Assembly (NCBI GenBank): GCA_046349355.1
Contig: JAXMCM010000025.1
Span: 1 to 64,000 of the forward strand
DNA: 64,000 nt
Direction of reading: 5' to 3'
Source: CALKJU01 sp046349355
GTDB lineage: Bacteria; Pseudomonadota; Alphaproteobacteria; Geminicoccales; Geminicoccaceae
Shown piece by piece: positions 16,069 to 25,374 of the stretch. Numbering within the stretch: position 1 is the first letter of the stretch; the number at the start of each line of letters is the position of its first letter. Made by a program: the position numbers and the translations under genes. The notes beneath the pieces are model-generated. The model saw only the letters and a program-made list of their open reading frames with translations, was not told the origin of the DNA and did not search any database.

Positions 16069-17541
16069 ATGCGCAGCTTGGCAAGCAACTCGGCACGGGT
16101 GGGTCCGCGCTACCCGCAGGTGGTGGTGCTGGTCGGGGCCACCGGCGACCTGTCCCGGCGCAAGCTGCTGCCGGGGCTCTTCCACCTGTGCAGCGCCGGG
16201 TTCATCCCGGGCTGCCGGATCATCGGCGTGTCGCTCGACGACATCGACGCCGACGCCTTCCGCGGCATCGCCCGCGGCGCCATCGACCAGTTCTTCAGCC
16301 GCAAGATCGGCGAGGCCGACTGGTCGGCGTTCGCCCAGCACCTCGACTACGTGCCGCTGTCGGCCGGGGCCGGGGCGCTGAGGGAGGCGGTGGCCAGGGC
16401 CGAGGCGGCGGTCGGCGTCGAGTGCCGCCGGCTGCACTATCTGAGCGTGCCGCCCTCGGCCGCCCTGCCCGCGGTGCGCCTGCTCGCCGAGGCCGACCTC
16501 GTCGGCCGCAGCCGGGTGATCATGGAGAAGCCGTTCGGCACCGACCTCGAGACGGCGGTGGCGCTCAACGCCCGGCTGCACGAGGTGTTCGACGAGGAGC
16601 AGATCTTCCGCATCGACCATTTCCTCGGCAAGGAGGCGGCGCAGAACATCCTGGCCTTCCGCTTCGCCAACGGCCTGTTCGAGCCGATCTGGAACCGCAA
16701 CTTCATCGACCACGTGCAGATCGACGTGCCGGAGACGCTGGGCGTCGGCCGCCGCGCCCCGTTCTACGAGCAGACCGGCGCGTTTCGCGACATGGTGGTC
16801 ACCCACCTCTTCCAGATCCTCGCCTTCATGGCGATGGAGCCGCCGACGGCCCTGGCGCCGGCGCCGATCCGCGAGGAGAAGAACAAGGTCTTCCGCAGCA
16901 TGCTGCCGCTCGACCCGCGCGAGGTCGTGCGCGGCCAGTATGTCGGCTACCGCGCCGAGGACGGCGTCGACGCGGAATCCGACACCGAGACCTTCATCGC
17001 GCTCAAGTGCGGGATCGACAACTGGCGCTGGGCCGGGGTCCCGTTCTTCCTGCGCACCGGCAAGCGCCTGGCCGAGGGCCAGCGGATCATCTCGATCGCC
17101 TTCCGCGAGCCGCCCAAGAGCATGTTCCCGGTCGGCTCCGGCGTCGGCTCGCAGGGCCCCGACCACCTCACCTTCGACCTCGCCGACGCCGCCAAGCTGT
17201 CGCTCTCGTTCTACGGCAAGCGCCCCGGCCCGGGGATGCGGCTGGACAAGCTCAGCATGCAGTTCGCCATGCGCGAGACCGGCTGGATCGGCGACGTGCT
17301 GGAGGCCTACGAGCGGCTGATCCTGGACGCCATGCGCGGCGATTCCACCCTGTTCACCACCGCCGAAGGCATCGAGCGCCTGTGGGATGTCTCGGCCCCG
17401 CTGATCGACAACCCGCCGCCGGTCCGGCTCTACCAGCCGGGCTCGTGGGGTCCCAAGTCGATCCACCAGCTGGTCGCCCCGCAGGCCTGGCGCCTGCCCT
17501 TCGAGCGGGCCTGGCGGGATCCGAACACCTCAGGGGCGTGA
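16069..17541 (+). CDS. zwf: Glucose-6-phosphate 1-dehydrogenase
   Basis: Oxidises glucose-6-phosphate to 6-phosphogluconolactone with NAD(P)+, first step of the pentose phosphate and Entner-Doudoroff routes. The dinucleotide motif VLVGATGDLSRRKLLPGL is near the N-terminus, EKPFGTDLETA follows, and the active-site signature RIDHFLGKE is present; length (about 490 residues) is normal. The start is uncertain: ATG at 16069 directly abuts AGGAAGGG, whereas TTG at 16078 has ideal spacing from it. It stands alone; the usual neighbours pgl and edd are not in the window. Confidence 0.95.
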   Translation: MRSLASNSARVGPRYPQVVVLVGATGDLSRRKLLPGLFHLCSAGFIPGCRIIGVSLDDIDADAFRGIARGAIDQFFSRKIGEADWSAFAQHLDYVPLSAGAGALREAVARAEAAVGVECRRLHYLSVPPSAALPAVRLLAEADLVGRSRVIMEKPFGTDLETAVALNARLHEVFDEEQIFRIDHFLGKEAAQNILAFRFANGLFEPIWNRNFIDHVQIDVPETLGVGRRAPFYEQTGAFRDMVVTHLFQILAFMAMEPPTALAPAPIREEKNKVFRSMLPLDPREVVRGQYVGYRAEDGVDAESDTETFIALKCGIDNWRWAGVPFFLRTGKRLAEGQRIISIAFREPPKSMFPVGSGVGSQGPDHLTFDLADAAKLSLSFYGKRPGPGMRLDKLSMQFAMRETGWIGDVLEAYERLILDAMRGDSTLFTTAEGIERLWDVSAPLIDNPPPVRLYQPGSWGPKSIHQLVAPQAWRLPFERAWRDPNTSGA

Positions 17542-17557
17542 GGCCGGCAGCCGTCCG

Positions 17558-18652
17558 CTAGTCGGGCACGGCCCGCGGCGCCCGGCGGCCGCTGCTCTTG
17601 GCCCAGGCCCGCAGGAACTCGTAGCCGAGGGCGAACACGACCGGCCCGAGGAACAGGCCGATCAGGCCGTGGGCGAGCAGGCCGCCGAGCACGCCGACCA
17701 GGATGATCAGCAGCGGGACGCGGCCGTCGCGGCTCATCAGCCAGGGGCGGACGACGTTGTCGATGAGCATCACGAACAGCGCCCAAACGAGGAAGGTCAG
17801 GGCGACCGCCAGGTCGGAATGGTAGAAGACCCAGGCGACGGCCGGCAGCATCACCAGCGCCGGGCCGAGCTGCACCACGCACATCACGAAGACGATCAGG
17901 GTCAGCAGCGAGGCCAGCGGCACGCCGGCGACGACGAGGCCGACGCCGGCGAGCAGCGCCTGGATGAGCGCGGTGCCGAGCAGGCCCTTGGTGACGCTGC
18001 GGATGGTGGCCTCGGCGAGGTCGAGCAGCTCGGGCCCGCGCGGGCCGATGAGGCGGGTGGCGACGAGGCCCGCCGCCTCGCCGCCGCGGCCCGAATTGGT
18101 CAGCAGCAGGGCGGCGATGACGATGGCGCCGATGAACTGCAGCAGGCTGAGCCCGGTGCCGGCCGCCACCCGGAGCATGTAGCCGGCGGCGATCTTCAGC
18201 TGCGGTGCCACCTGCGAGATGGCGGCACCGAGGTTCACCGTCGCCATGTGCCAGAGATTGCTGAGCCACTCGCCGACCAGCGGGACCGAGGCCAGCTGCG
18301 GCGGCGCCGGCGGCAGGGCGATGTCGCCGCCGAACCGGGTCGCCAGCTGCGCCGCGTTCTCGACCAGCGACTTGAGCAGGAAGCCCAGCGGCCCCAGCAC
18401 CAGCAGCAGGCCGACGCCGGCCAGCAGCCAGGCGGCCAGGGCCTTGCGGCCGCCGAGGCGGCGGGTGAGCAGCTCGTGCGCCGGGTTGAGCGAGACGCCG
18501 AGGATCACGCCCCACAGCAGCGGCACGATGAACGGCAGGGCGATCCAGACGCACCAGCCGGCCAGCGCCACGAACAGGGCGACGCGGACGCCGACCTCGA
18601 TGACGGTCCGGCTGAGCCGCAGGTCGGACGCCGGATCGCGCAGCGGCGCCAT
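17558..18652 (-). CDS. AI-2E/PerM family permease
   Basis: A 364-residue integral membrane protein with about eight hydrophobic segments. The order of features, including FIVPLLWGVILGVSLNP near the N-terminus and DNVVRPWLMSRDGRVPLLIILVGVLGG near the C-terminus, is diagnostic of the PerM/YdiK/TqsA family. Family members include autoinducer-2 exporters and sodium/proton antiporters, so the substrate is open. It starts 2 bp after the PqiC-like lipoprotein gene ends, implying one transcript. Confidence 0.88.
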   Translation of the reverse strand: MAPLRDPASDLRLSRTVIEVGVRVALFVALAGWCVWIALPFIVPLLWGVILGVSLNPAHELLTRRLGGRKALAAWLLAGVGLLLVLGPLGFLLKSLVENAAQLATRFGGDIALPPAPPQLASVPLVGEWLSNLWHMATVNLGAAISQVAPQLKIAAGYMLRVAAGTGLSLLQFIGAIVIAALLLTNSGRGGEAAGLVATRLIGPRGPELLDLAEATIRSVTKGLLGTALIQALLAGVGLVVAGVPLASLLTLIVFVMCVVQLGPALVMLPAVAWVFYHSDLAVALTFLVWALFVMLIDNVVRPWLMSRDGRVPLLIILVGVLGGLLAHGLIGLFLGPVVFALGYEFLRAWAKSSGRRAPRAVPD

Positions 18653-18654
18653 GG

Positions 18655-19242
18655 CTAGCGGGCCCCGGCCGCCGCCAGGGCCTGGCCGACGCTGTCGGCG
18701 AGCCGGTCGACCGCCCGGTCGAACGCCGCGACGCGCTGCGGGAACGAGGCCGGGTCGGCCAGCGGCTCGGCGAGGCGCAGCCGGCGGGTCGCCTGCAGCT
18801 CGCCGCGCGGCCCGAGCAGCGTCCAGCGGGCATCGAGCACCGCCTCGCCACCCTCGGCATCCAGCCGCAGCACGTCGACGCCGAGCCGCCAGGGCGCCTC
18901 GAAGTCGGCCCGCTGCGGCGTCGCCATCACCCGGTCGAGGCCGAAGCGCTCGCCGAGGCGGTCGACCAGGGCCGCGGTGACCAGCGAGCCCACCGGCTGG
19001 GCCCAGACCTCGAACTCGGCGAAGCGCACCTCGCCGCCGAGGCGGGTCGCCATCTGCGAGCGGTCGGCATAGGGCGCCACCGTCACCGGATCGACGAACA
19101 GCAGCGGCCGCGCCTCGGCCTCGGCCGCCGGGCCGGCGGCGCCGGTGGTGCCGCCCAGCAGGTAGTAATGCGATTCCGGCGTGCCGGAGCAGGCGGCGAG
19201 GCCGGCCAGCACGACGACGGCCGGCACGAGGCGACGGATCAT
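18655..19242 (-). CDS. ABC-type transport auxiliary lipoprotein (PqiC-like)
   Basis: A 195-residue lipoprotein: signal peptide with lipobox LAAC (cysteine near residue 19), then SHYYLL, the typical opening of the PF03886 family that includes PqiC. Such lipoproteins sit on the inner face of the outer membrane and cap MCE tunnels that move lipids across the periplasm. Its ATG overlaps the stop of the MCE gene (ATGA), so the two are translationally coupled. Confidence 0.85.
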   Translation of the reverse strand: MIRRLVPAVVVLAGLAACSGTPESHYYLLGGTTGAAGPAAEAEARPLLFVDPVTVAPYADRSQMATRLGGEVRFAEFEVWAQPVGSLVTAALVDRLGERFGLDRVMATPQRADFEAPWRLGVDVLRLDAEGGEAVLDARWTLLGPRGELQATRRLRLAEPLADPASFPQRVAAFDRAVDRLADSVGQALAAAGAR

Positions 19243-20270
19243 GGGCCCTGCTCCGCCTTGCCGCGTATCAGCGCGTCGGGATGGCGCTCGAGATATTCGC
19301 TCATCAGCCGCAGCGCCCGGCTGGCGGCGGTCAGCTCGCGCAGCAGCGCCTGCAGCTGGGTCCACACCGGGGCTCGCGCCCCGAGCGTGGCATCGAGCTG
19401 GCCCAGCGTCCGGGCACCCTGGTCGATGGCGGCGCCGGCGGCGTCGCTGGTCCGGGCGAGGCTCGCGATCAGCGGGTCGGCGCGGGTCTCGAGCCGGCCG
19501 GCGACGCCCTTGAGCTCGCCGGCGGCGGCGACCAGATCGGCCAGCACCGCCTTCAGCTCGGGACCGGTGACCAGCGCGTTGACGCCCGCGAGCGTCGCCT
19601 CGGCCTGGCCGGCGAGGCGCTCGAGCGGCAGGGCGCCGATGCGGGCGACCAGCGCATCCAGCGAGGCGCGCAGCTCGTCGGCGCGGGTCGGCAGGGACGG
19701 GATCAGCGGCAGGTCGCCGTCGCGGCCGAGCCCGGCCGGCGCCGCGTCCGGGGCGAGGTCGAGGACGACGCGCGGGGTGCCGCCGAACAGGCCGGCGGCG
19801 GCGATGCGGGCGCGCAGGCCGCGTGCCACCAGGGTCGCCACCGCGGCCTCCGTCGCCGCCGGCGTACCGGGTGCCACGCCATCGACGACGATCCGCTCCG
19901 GCACCAGCTCGATCGTCACCGGCACGTCGAGGACACCGCTGCCGCTGTCGAAGGTGATGGCGACGTCGCGGACCTGGCCGACCGGGATGCCGCGGACGGT
20001 GACGGGAGTGCCCGGCGCGATCTCGCCGACCTCGCCGGTGAAGCGGATGCGGAACGGCACGCCGGGCGGCAGCGCCGCGTCCGGCCCGGCGCGGGCGGCG
20101 TCGAGCCGCTGCAGCAGGGCCGGGACCAGCTTCTCGGCGAGGCCCGGCGGCAGCGGCTGCGGCTCCTGCGCCTGGGCCGGGACGACCAGGGCCAGCCAGC
20201 CGACGAGCGGCAGCACGACACGCCATCGGCGGTCGTCCGTCCGCAATCCGGTTGGGCGGCTCCCTCGCAT
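19239..20270 (-). CDS. Single-domain MCE protein resembling the C-terminal part of PqiB
   Basis: A 343-residue protein with one MCE domain at about residues 70-135 (FRIRFTGEVGEIAPGTPVTV, RGIPVGQVRDV), a following strand RGLRARIAAAGLFGGTPRVVLDL, a long helical region, and the PqiB-like ending LMSEYLERHPDALIRGK. Full PqiB has an N-terminal membrane anchor and three MCE domains; here only the last repeat and the helical tail remain, headed by what looks like a cleavable signal peptide (WLALVVPAQAQEP). It is either a naturally minimal family member or a rebuilt truncation. No PqiA or ATPase/permease partner is adjacent. Confidence 0.8.
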   Translation of the reverse strand: MRGSRPTGLRTDDRRWRVVLPLVGWLALVVPAQAQEPQPLPPGLAEKLVPALLQRLDAARAGPDAALPPGVPFRIRFTGEVGEIAPGTPVTVRGIPVGQVRDVAITFDSGSGVLDVPVTIELVPERIVVDGVAPGTPAATEAAVATLVARGLRARIAAAGLFGGTPRVVLDLAPDAAPAGLGRDGDLPLIPSLPTRADELRASLDALVARIGALPLERLAGQAEATLAGVNALVTGPELKAVLADLVAAAGELKGVAGRLETRADPLIASLARTSDAAGAAIDQGARTLGQLDATLGARAPVWTQLQALLRELTAASRALRLMSEYLERHPDALIRGKAEQGP

Positions 20271-20347
20271 CGCTCCTGCTCCGCGCTCGCCCGGGCACTA
20301 TCGGCGCGATGGAGGTCCGGCGCTACTGGGACCGTGACGGCGCCGCG

Positions 20348-21484
20348 TCAGGCTTCCGGCGTGCCCGGCAGCGCGCCTGGCCCGGCCAGGATCAGGCGCA
20401 CCAGGTCCGCCTGGCGGCGCGTCCCGGTCTTGGCCAGGAGGTGGCGCAGATGCGCCCGGGCCGTGGACAGGGCGATGCCTTGCCGGCGCGCGATCTCGTC
20501 GAGTTCCTGGCCGGCGGCGAGCGCCAGGGCCAGCTGCGCCTCGGCCGCCGTCAGCGGCCAGAGCGCCCTCAGGGTGCGGGCATCGACGCCGGCGGCGCGG
20601 AGCGGATCGCTGATCGCCAGCAGCACGGTGGCACCTGTTCCGACGGCGCGGGCGAGGCCCGAGACGCAGCGCACCACCGAAACCGCATAGGCCGGGCGGC
20701 CGGCGTGGCGCGGCACGGGCAGCACGCCGCCGACGCCGTCGAGGCGCCCGCGTTCGGCGGCGCCGACGAGCTGCTCCAGCCTGCGCGCGGTATCGCCGTC
20801 GGCGACGCTGATGCGGCCCAGGCCGTAGGCGAAGCCATCGCGCGCTTCGACGATGCGGCGGGCGGCGGCGTTCATCTGCAGCACGCGGAGCCCGCCCTTG
20901 AGCAGCACGAGGCCGACCGGCAGGCGATCCAGCAGGTCGGCCTGGAGGGCGACCCTGGCCTCGGCGAGCTCGAGGTCGAGCTGCAGGCGACGCGCCCGGC
21001 CGACATGGCGGGCCAGCACCTCGGCCTCGCGCAGGTCGGTTGAGGTGAAGCGGTCGGCGCGTTCGGAGCGGTGCAGGGCGATGAAGCCCTCGAGATCGCG
21101 CGCCTCGTCGATCCGCGCCGTCAGGCACCAGAGCACATCCAGCCGCGTCAGCACATGCTCGTAGTAGGCCGTGCGCTTGATGCCGGCGATGTCGTGGCCG
21201 TGGACGTCGTCGTAGATGTAGCCCTGCCCGGGCTGCAGCAGCTCGTAGAGCGCGGCCCGAGGATCGTCCGTGGCCCGTTCGACGGCCTCGGCAAAGGCCG
21301 CCTCGTCGAAGCCGTGCGCCATCGCCCAGTCGAAGCCGTCCGGGTTGCGGGTGATGGTGCAGACGGCCGCCACCGGAGCGTCGAAGGCGGCCGAGGCGGC
21401 GGCGGTGAAGGTCGCCCATTCGGCCTCGCTGGCGACCGACGCGTAGCAGAGCTCGACCAGACCGAGCAGGTCACGCTTGACCAT
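20348..21484 (-). CDS. LuxR-type transcriptional regulator, paralogue 1
   Basis: A 378-residue cytoplasmic regulator. The C-terminus is a LuxR helix-turn-helix: LTAAEAQLALALAAGQELDE, IARRQGIALSTARAHLRHLL, AKTGTRRQADLVRLIL. The region upstream (DRLPVGLVLLKGGLRVLQMNAAARR) looks like a PAS-type sensor, and residues 1-170 are a conserved but unnamed sensory region starting KRDLLGLVELCYAS. The start is placed at ATG 21484, supported by the matching start of the paralogue next door. The signal is unknown. Confidence 0.85.
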   Translation of the reverse strand: MVKRDLLGLVELCYASVASEAEWATFTAAASAAFDAPVAAVCTITRNPDGFDWAMAHGFDEAAFAEAVERATDDPRAALYELLQPGQGYIYDDVHGHDIAGIKRTAYYEHVLTRLDVLWCLTARIDEARDLEGFIALHRSERADRFTSTDLREAEVLARHVGRARRLQLDLELAEARVALQADLLDRLPVGLVLLKGGLRVLQMNAAARRIVEARDGFAYGLGRISVADGDTARRLEQLVGAAERGRLDGVGGVLPVPRHAGRPAYAVSVVRCVSGLARAVGTGATVLLAISDPLRAAGVDARTLRALWPLTAAEAQLALALAAGQELDEIARRQGIALSTARAHLRHLLAKTGTRRQADLVRLILAGPGALPGTPEA

Positions 21485-21649
21485 CGGCTCATCCCGGCCC
21501 GCCGGCCTCGCCCGGCAACCGCGCCGGCCGGTCGCGCCCTCGATCGACGACCCGCTCAATTAGCGGACGGTCAACAGTGACAGGGCGGCGATGGCCTTGG
21601 CAAGGGGCTGCGGACCGCGTCATCCCCCGCCGTCGGGATCCGCCCGGCG

Positions 21650-22810
21650 CTACGGGGACAAGGCCGGCGGCGGTCCGGCCGCGGGATCGCCCGGCAGCAG
21701 GCCCGGCCCGGCGAGGATCAGGCGGACCAGCTCCGACTGCCGCCGCGTGCCGGTCTTGGCCATGACCTTGCGCAGGTGGACGCGGACCGTCGAGACCGCG
21801 ATGCCCTGGCGCTGCGCCACCTCGTCGACGTCGATGCCGGAGGCCAGGGCGATGGCGACCTGCGCCTCGGCGGCGGTCAGGCTCCACAGCGAGCGCAGGA
21901 CCGCGGCATCGAGGCCGGGGACGGCGACCGGGTCGGAGATCGAGACGAGCACCAGCGAGTCGGACCCGAACACGGCCGACAGCTCGGCGAAGCAGCGCAC
22001 CAGCGACAGCGCGTAGGCCGGCAGGCCGGATGGCCGGGCCACGGCGAGGACGCCGCCGACCCCGTCGAGCTGGCCCCGGGCCGCCATCGCCATGAGGGCC
22101 TCGAACCGCGCCGCGGCGGCCGGATCGGCGATGCGGACACGGGCACCGCGCACCGTCAGGCCGTCGTCGACACCGACGATCCGGCGGGCGGCCGCGTTCA
22201 GCTGCAGCACGCGGCCGCCGGCGGCGAGGATGACCAGGCCGATAGACAGGCGATCCAGCAGCTGCGCATGCGCGATGGCCTGGACCTCGGCCACGTGCAT
22301 GTCGAGCTGCAGGCGGCGGGCCCGCCCGACATGCCGGCTCAGCACCTCGAGATCGCGCAGGTCCGCGCCGGTGTAGCGGCTGGCCCGCTCGGGCCGGTGG
22401 ACAGAGATCAGGCCCTCGAGCTCGCGGCCCTCGTCGAGGCGGGCCGCCATCGCCCACAGCGTATCCATCGGCTGCAGGACGAGGCGGTAGTAGTCGGTGC
22501 GCTTGACGGCTCCGATGTCGTGGCCGTTGAAGTCGTCGTAGACATAGCCCTGGCCCGGGCGCAGGCGCTCGTAGAGCGGGGCCCGGGGATCCTCGAGGGC
22601 GTGCTCGACGGCGGCGCCGAGGACCGCCGGGGCGATGCCGTGCGCGACCGCCCAGTCGATCCCGTCAGGCTGCCGGACGACGGTGGCGATGGCGGCGACC
22701 GGCGAGGCGAAGGCGGCACCCAGCGCCGCGGCGAACTCCGCCCAGCCGTCGCGGCGCGCCACGGCGGCATAGCAGAGCTCCACCAGTCCCAGCAGATCGC
22801 GCTGCGTCAC
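21650..22810 (-). CDS. LuxR-type transcriptional regulator, paralogue 2
   Basis: A 386-residue homologue of the preceding regulator along its full length, with the same three-part plan: sensory N-terminus (QRDLLGLVELCYAAV), PAS-like part (DRLSIGLVILAAGGRVLQLN) and LuxR DNA-binding end (IAVSTVRVHLRKVMAKTGTRR). GTG is taken as start because the alignment with the paralogue begins there. The pair lies in tandem, same orientation, about 165 bp apart, clearly an old duplication. DNA-recognition helices differ (STARAHLRHLL against STVRVHLRKVM), so targets may have diverged. Confidence 0.85.
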   Translation of the reverse strand: MTQRDLLGLVELCYAAVARRDGWAEFAAALGAAFASPVAAIATVVRQPDGIDWAVAHGIAPAVLGAAVEHALEDPRAPLYERLRPGQGYVYDDFNGHDIGAVKRTDYYRLVLQPMDTLWAMAARLDEGRELEGLISVHRPERASRYTGADLRDLEVLSRHVGRARRLQLDMHVAEVQAIAHAQLLDRLSIGLVILAAGGRVLQLNAAARRIVGVDDGLTVRGARVRIADPAAAARFEALMAMAARGQLDGVGGVLAVARPSGLPAYALSLVRCFAELSAVFGSDSLVLVSISDPVAVPGLDAAVLRSLWSLTAAEAQVAIALASGIDVDEVAQRQGIAVSTVRVHLRKVMAKTGTRRQSELVRLILAGPGLLPGDPAAGPPPALSP

Positions 22811-22912
22811 CCTGCCCCCGGCGCTGCCCCAGATCCCGGTCGTCGGCCTCAACCATCGAGGCAACGCCATGTTTGAGGATCACGCCGGATTGGCAAGGCC
22901 CGGCGCAGCGAT

Positions 22913-23857
22913 TCATCCCCCGGCGTTGAGGTCCACGGCATAGGCCGACACCGGCGGCGGCTCCTTGATCAGCCCCTGCGCCTCGAGGAAGGCGGCGAAG
23001 CGGGCGTAGCGGCCGGTGTCCAGCGCGGCCGGGCTGTGGCTGAACCGGCGCAGGGTGTCGTACCAGGCCCGGCGGTTGAGCTCGTCGTCGAGCGACTTGT
23101 CGGTGGCGCGGAAGACGTCCCAGGCCTCGTCGGGGTGGTTGAGGATCCAGAAGGTGGCGAGTTCGACGGCGGCGAGGAAGCGCTTGAGCCTCGGATCGTC
23201 GAGGCTGGCCTTGTTGGCGACGTAGATCAGTTCGTCATAGGGCGGGATGCCCTCGTCCTCGATGAAGAAGGCGCGGCCCTTGCGCCCGGCCAGCTCCATC
23301 TGGGTCAGCTCGAAGTTGCGGAAGGCGCCGATCACGGCGTCGACCTGGCCCGCCACCAGGGCCGGGGTCAGCGAGAAGTTGACGTTGATCATCTCGACGT
23401 CGGACAGCTGCAGGCCGTGCTTGCGCAGGAGCTCGCCGACGATCGCCTCCTCGACCCCGCCGACCGAGAAGCCGACCTTGCGGCCCTTGAGGTCGGCGAT
23501 CTGCTGCACCGGCCCGTCGGCCGCCACCAGCAGGACGTTGAGCGGCGTGCCGATCAGCGTGCCGATGCGGACCAGCGGCAGGCCCTCCTGCGCCTGGAAG
23601 TGCAGCTGCGGCTGGTAGGAGACGCCGATGTCGGCACTGCCGGCGGCGACCAGCTTGGGCGGGTCGTTCGGATCGGACGGGGCGATGATCTCGACGTCGA
23701 GGTCCTCGGCCGCGAAGAAGCCCTTCTCCCGCGCGATGATCAGCGGCGCGTGGTCGGGGTTGACGTACCAGTCGAGGATCACCCGCAGCGGGTCGGCGGC
23801 CGCGGCCGGCCGGACCAGCAGGACGGCGGCGAGGAGCAGGAAGGCGAAGCGGAGCAT
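22913..23857 (-). CDS. thiY: Thiamine-precursor ABC transporter, substrate-binding protein
   Basis: A 314-residue periplasmic protein of the NMT1/THI5 family with a Sec signal peptide (cleavage near AAAADP). The mature start DPLRVILDWYVNPDHAPLIIA and EKGFFAAEDLDVEIIAPSDPND are the standard opening of ThiY-type binding proteins, which deliver formylaminopyrimidine or related thiamine pyrimidine precursors. Last gene of a TPP-riboswitch operon, which supports the assignment. Confidence 0.88.
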   Translation of the reverse strand: MLRFAFLLLAAVLLVRPAAAADPLRVILDWYVNPDHAPLIIAREKGFFAAEDLDVEIIAPSDPNDPPKLVAAGSADIGVSYQPQLHFQAQEGLPLVRIGTLIGTPLNVLLVAADGPVQQIADLKGRKVGFSVGGVEEAIVGELLRKHGLQLSDVEMINVNFSLTPALVAGQVDAVIGAFRNFELTQMELAGRKGRAFFIEDEGIPPYDELIYVANKASLDDPRLKRFLAAVELATFWILNHPDEAWDVFRATDKSLDDELNRRAWYDTLRRFSHSPAALDTGRYARFAAFLEAQGLIKEPPPVSAYAVDLNAGG

Positions 23858-23869
23858 GGGGGAAGGTCC

Positions 23870-24622
23870 TCAGGCTTGCGGCAGCGTCTCGGCCTGCCAG
23901 TAGACGAGGCGGCGCATCAGGCGGTCGACGGCGAACCACAGCGCCAGCGCCATCACCGCCAGCACCAGCACCGCGGCGAACAGCAGGTCGACCTGCATCC
24001 GGCCGTTGGCCTGGAGCATCAGGAAGCCCAGGCCCTGCGACGAGCCGACCCACTCGCCGATGACCGCACCGATCGGGGCGATGCCGGCGGCGACGCGCAG
24101 CCCCGAGGCCAGCGCCGGCAGGGCGGCGGGCATGCGGATGCGGGCGAGCACCGCCACGGGCACCGCGTCCATGGTCCGCGCCAGCTCGAGCCATCCCGGC
24201 TCGGTGCGGCGCAGGCCGTCGTAGAAGGCGGCGGTGACCGGGAAGAAGATGACGAGGATGGCGACCGCCACCTTGGAGGCCATGCCGTAGCCGAGCCAGA
24301 GCACCAGCAGCGGTGCGAGGGCGAAGGTCGGCAGGGCCTGGCTGACGACCAGCAGCGGCAGCAGCCAGCGCCGCGCCGGCGCCGACATCGCCAGCGTCAC
24401 CGCCGAGGCCATGCCGAGCAGCGTGCCGAGCAGCATCGCCAGCACGATCTCCGCCCCGGTGATCGCGGCGTGGCCCATGATCAGGTCGAAGCGGTCGACC
24501 AGCGTGCGCAGCACCGCCAGCGGCGACGGCAGGATGAAGGGCGGCAGGCCGGCGAGGCGGACCAGCAGCTCCCAGGCGACGAGCAGGCCCAGCGCGGTGA
24601 CCAGCGGGCGCAGCCAGCTCAC
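23870..24622 (-). CDS. thiX: Thiamine-precursor ABC transporter, permease
   Basis: A 250-residue inner-membrane permease of the BPD_transp_1 type with about six hydrophobic segments. The cytoplasmic coupling loop is seen as TMDAVPVAVLARIRMPAALP followed by GLRVAAGIAPIGAVIGEW. Its ATG overlaps the stop of the ATPase gene (ATGA). Context with thiY and the riboswitch makes a pyrimidine-precursor importer the likely role. Confidence 0.88.
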   Translation of the reverse strand: MSWLRPLVTALGLLVAWELLVRLAGLPPFILPSPLAVLRTLVDRFDLIMGHAAITGAEIVLAMLLGTLLGMASAVTLAMSAPARRWLLPLLVVSQALPTFALAPLLVLWLGYGMASKVAVAILVIFFPVTAAFYDGLRRTEPGWLELARTMDAVPVAVLARIRMPAALPALASGLRVAAGIAPIGAVIGEWVGSSQGLGFLMLQANGRMQVDLLFAAVLVLAVMALALWFAVDRLMRRLVYWQAETLPQA

Positions 24623-25374
24623 GAGGCGCGCTCCATGATGTCGGCCGAGCGGGCGAGGTCCTTGAGCAGCTCGGCCTGCTGGGCGAGCAGGCGCGGGTCG
24701 GCCGGATCGCGCGCCGGCACACCCGGCGGGACGATGGGCCCGGTGAGCCGCGCCGGCCGGCCGCCGAGTACCCAGACCTTGTGGCCGAGGCGCAGGGCTT
24801 CCAGCGGGTTGTGGGTGACCAGCATGACGGTGCGGTCGACCAGCAGCTCGGCGGCGAGGTCCTGCAGGCGGTGGCGGGTGACCGCGTCCAGCGCCGAGAA
24901 CGGCTCGTCCATCAGGACGACCGGGCGGTCCTCCATCAGCGTGCGGGCCAGCGCGACGCGCTGGCGCATGCCGCCGGAGAGCTCGCCCGGCAGCTTGCCG
25001 CCATGTCCGGCGAGGCCGACGGCGGCGAGCAGCGCCTCGGCCCGCTCGCGGCGCGCGGCGTCGACGGCCTCGCGGCGCAGGCGCGGGCCGAGCAGCACGT
25101 TGTCCAGCGCGGAGAGCCAGGGCAGCAGCAGGTCCTGCTGCGCCATCAGGGCGACGCGGCCGGCCAGCGGCCTGCCGTCGCCGGTGGCGACCAGCGCCCC
25201 GGTCTCGAGCCCGGCGATCAGGCGCAGCAGCGTCGTCTTGCCGACGCCCGAGGGGCCGAGCAGGCAGGTCCAGCGGCCCGGCTCGAGGCGGAAACGCAGG
25301 TTCTCGAAGACGACCTCGTCACCCCAGGCGAGCCGCGGCACGCCCAGGGTGATCTCGGGGGCCGTGTCAGGCAC
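24619..25374 (-). CDS. thiZ: Thiamine-precursor ABC transporter, ATPase
   Basis: A 251-residue ATPase: Walker A GPSGVGKTTLLR, Q-loop ALMAQQDLLLPWLS, signature LSGGMRQRVALARTL, Walker B VVLMDEPFSALDA and the switch His in LVTHNPLEAL. It has the compact form of nitrate/taurine/pyrimidine-type importers. It overlaps the gene upstream by 8 bp and the permease by 4 bp. Confidence 0.9.
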   Translation of the reverse strand: MPDTAPEITLGVPRLAWGDEVVFENLRFRLEPGRWTCLLGPSGVGKTTLLRLIAGLETGALVATGDGRPLAGRVALMAQQDLLLPWLSALDNVLLGPRLRREAVDAARRERAEALLAAVGLAGHGGKLPGELSGGMRQRVALARTLMEDRPVVLMDEPFSALDAVTRHRLQDLAAELLVDRTVMLVTHNPLEALRLGHKVWVLGGRPARLTGPIVPPGVPARDPADPRLLAQQAELLKDLARSADIMERAS

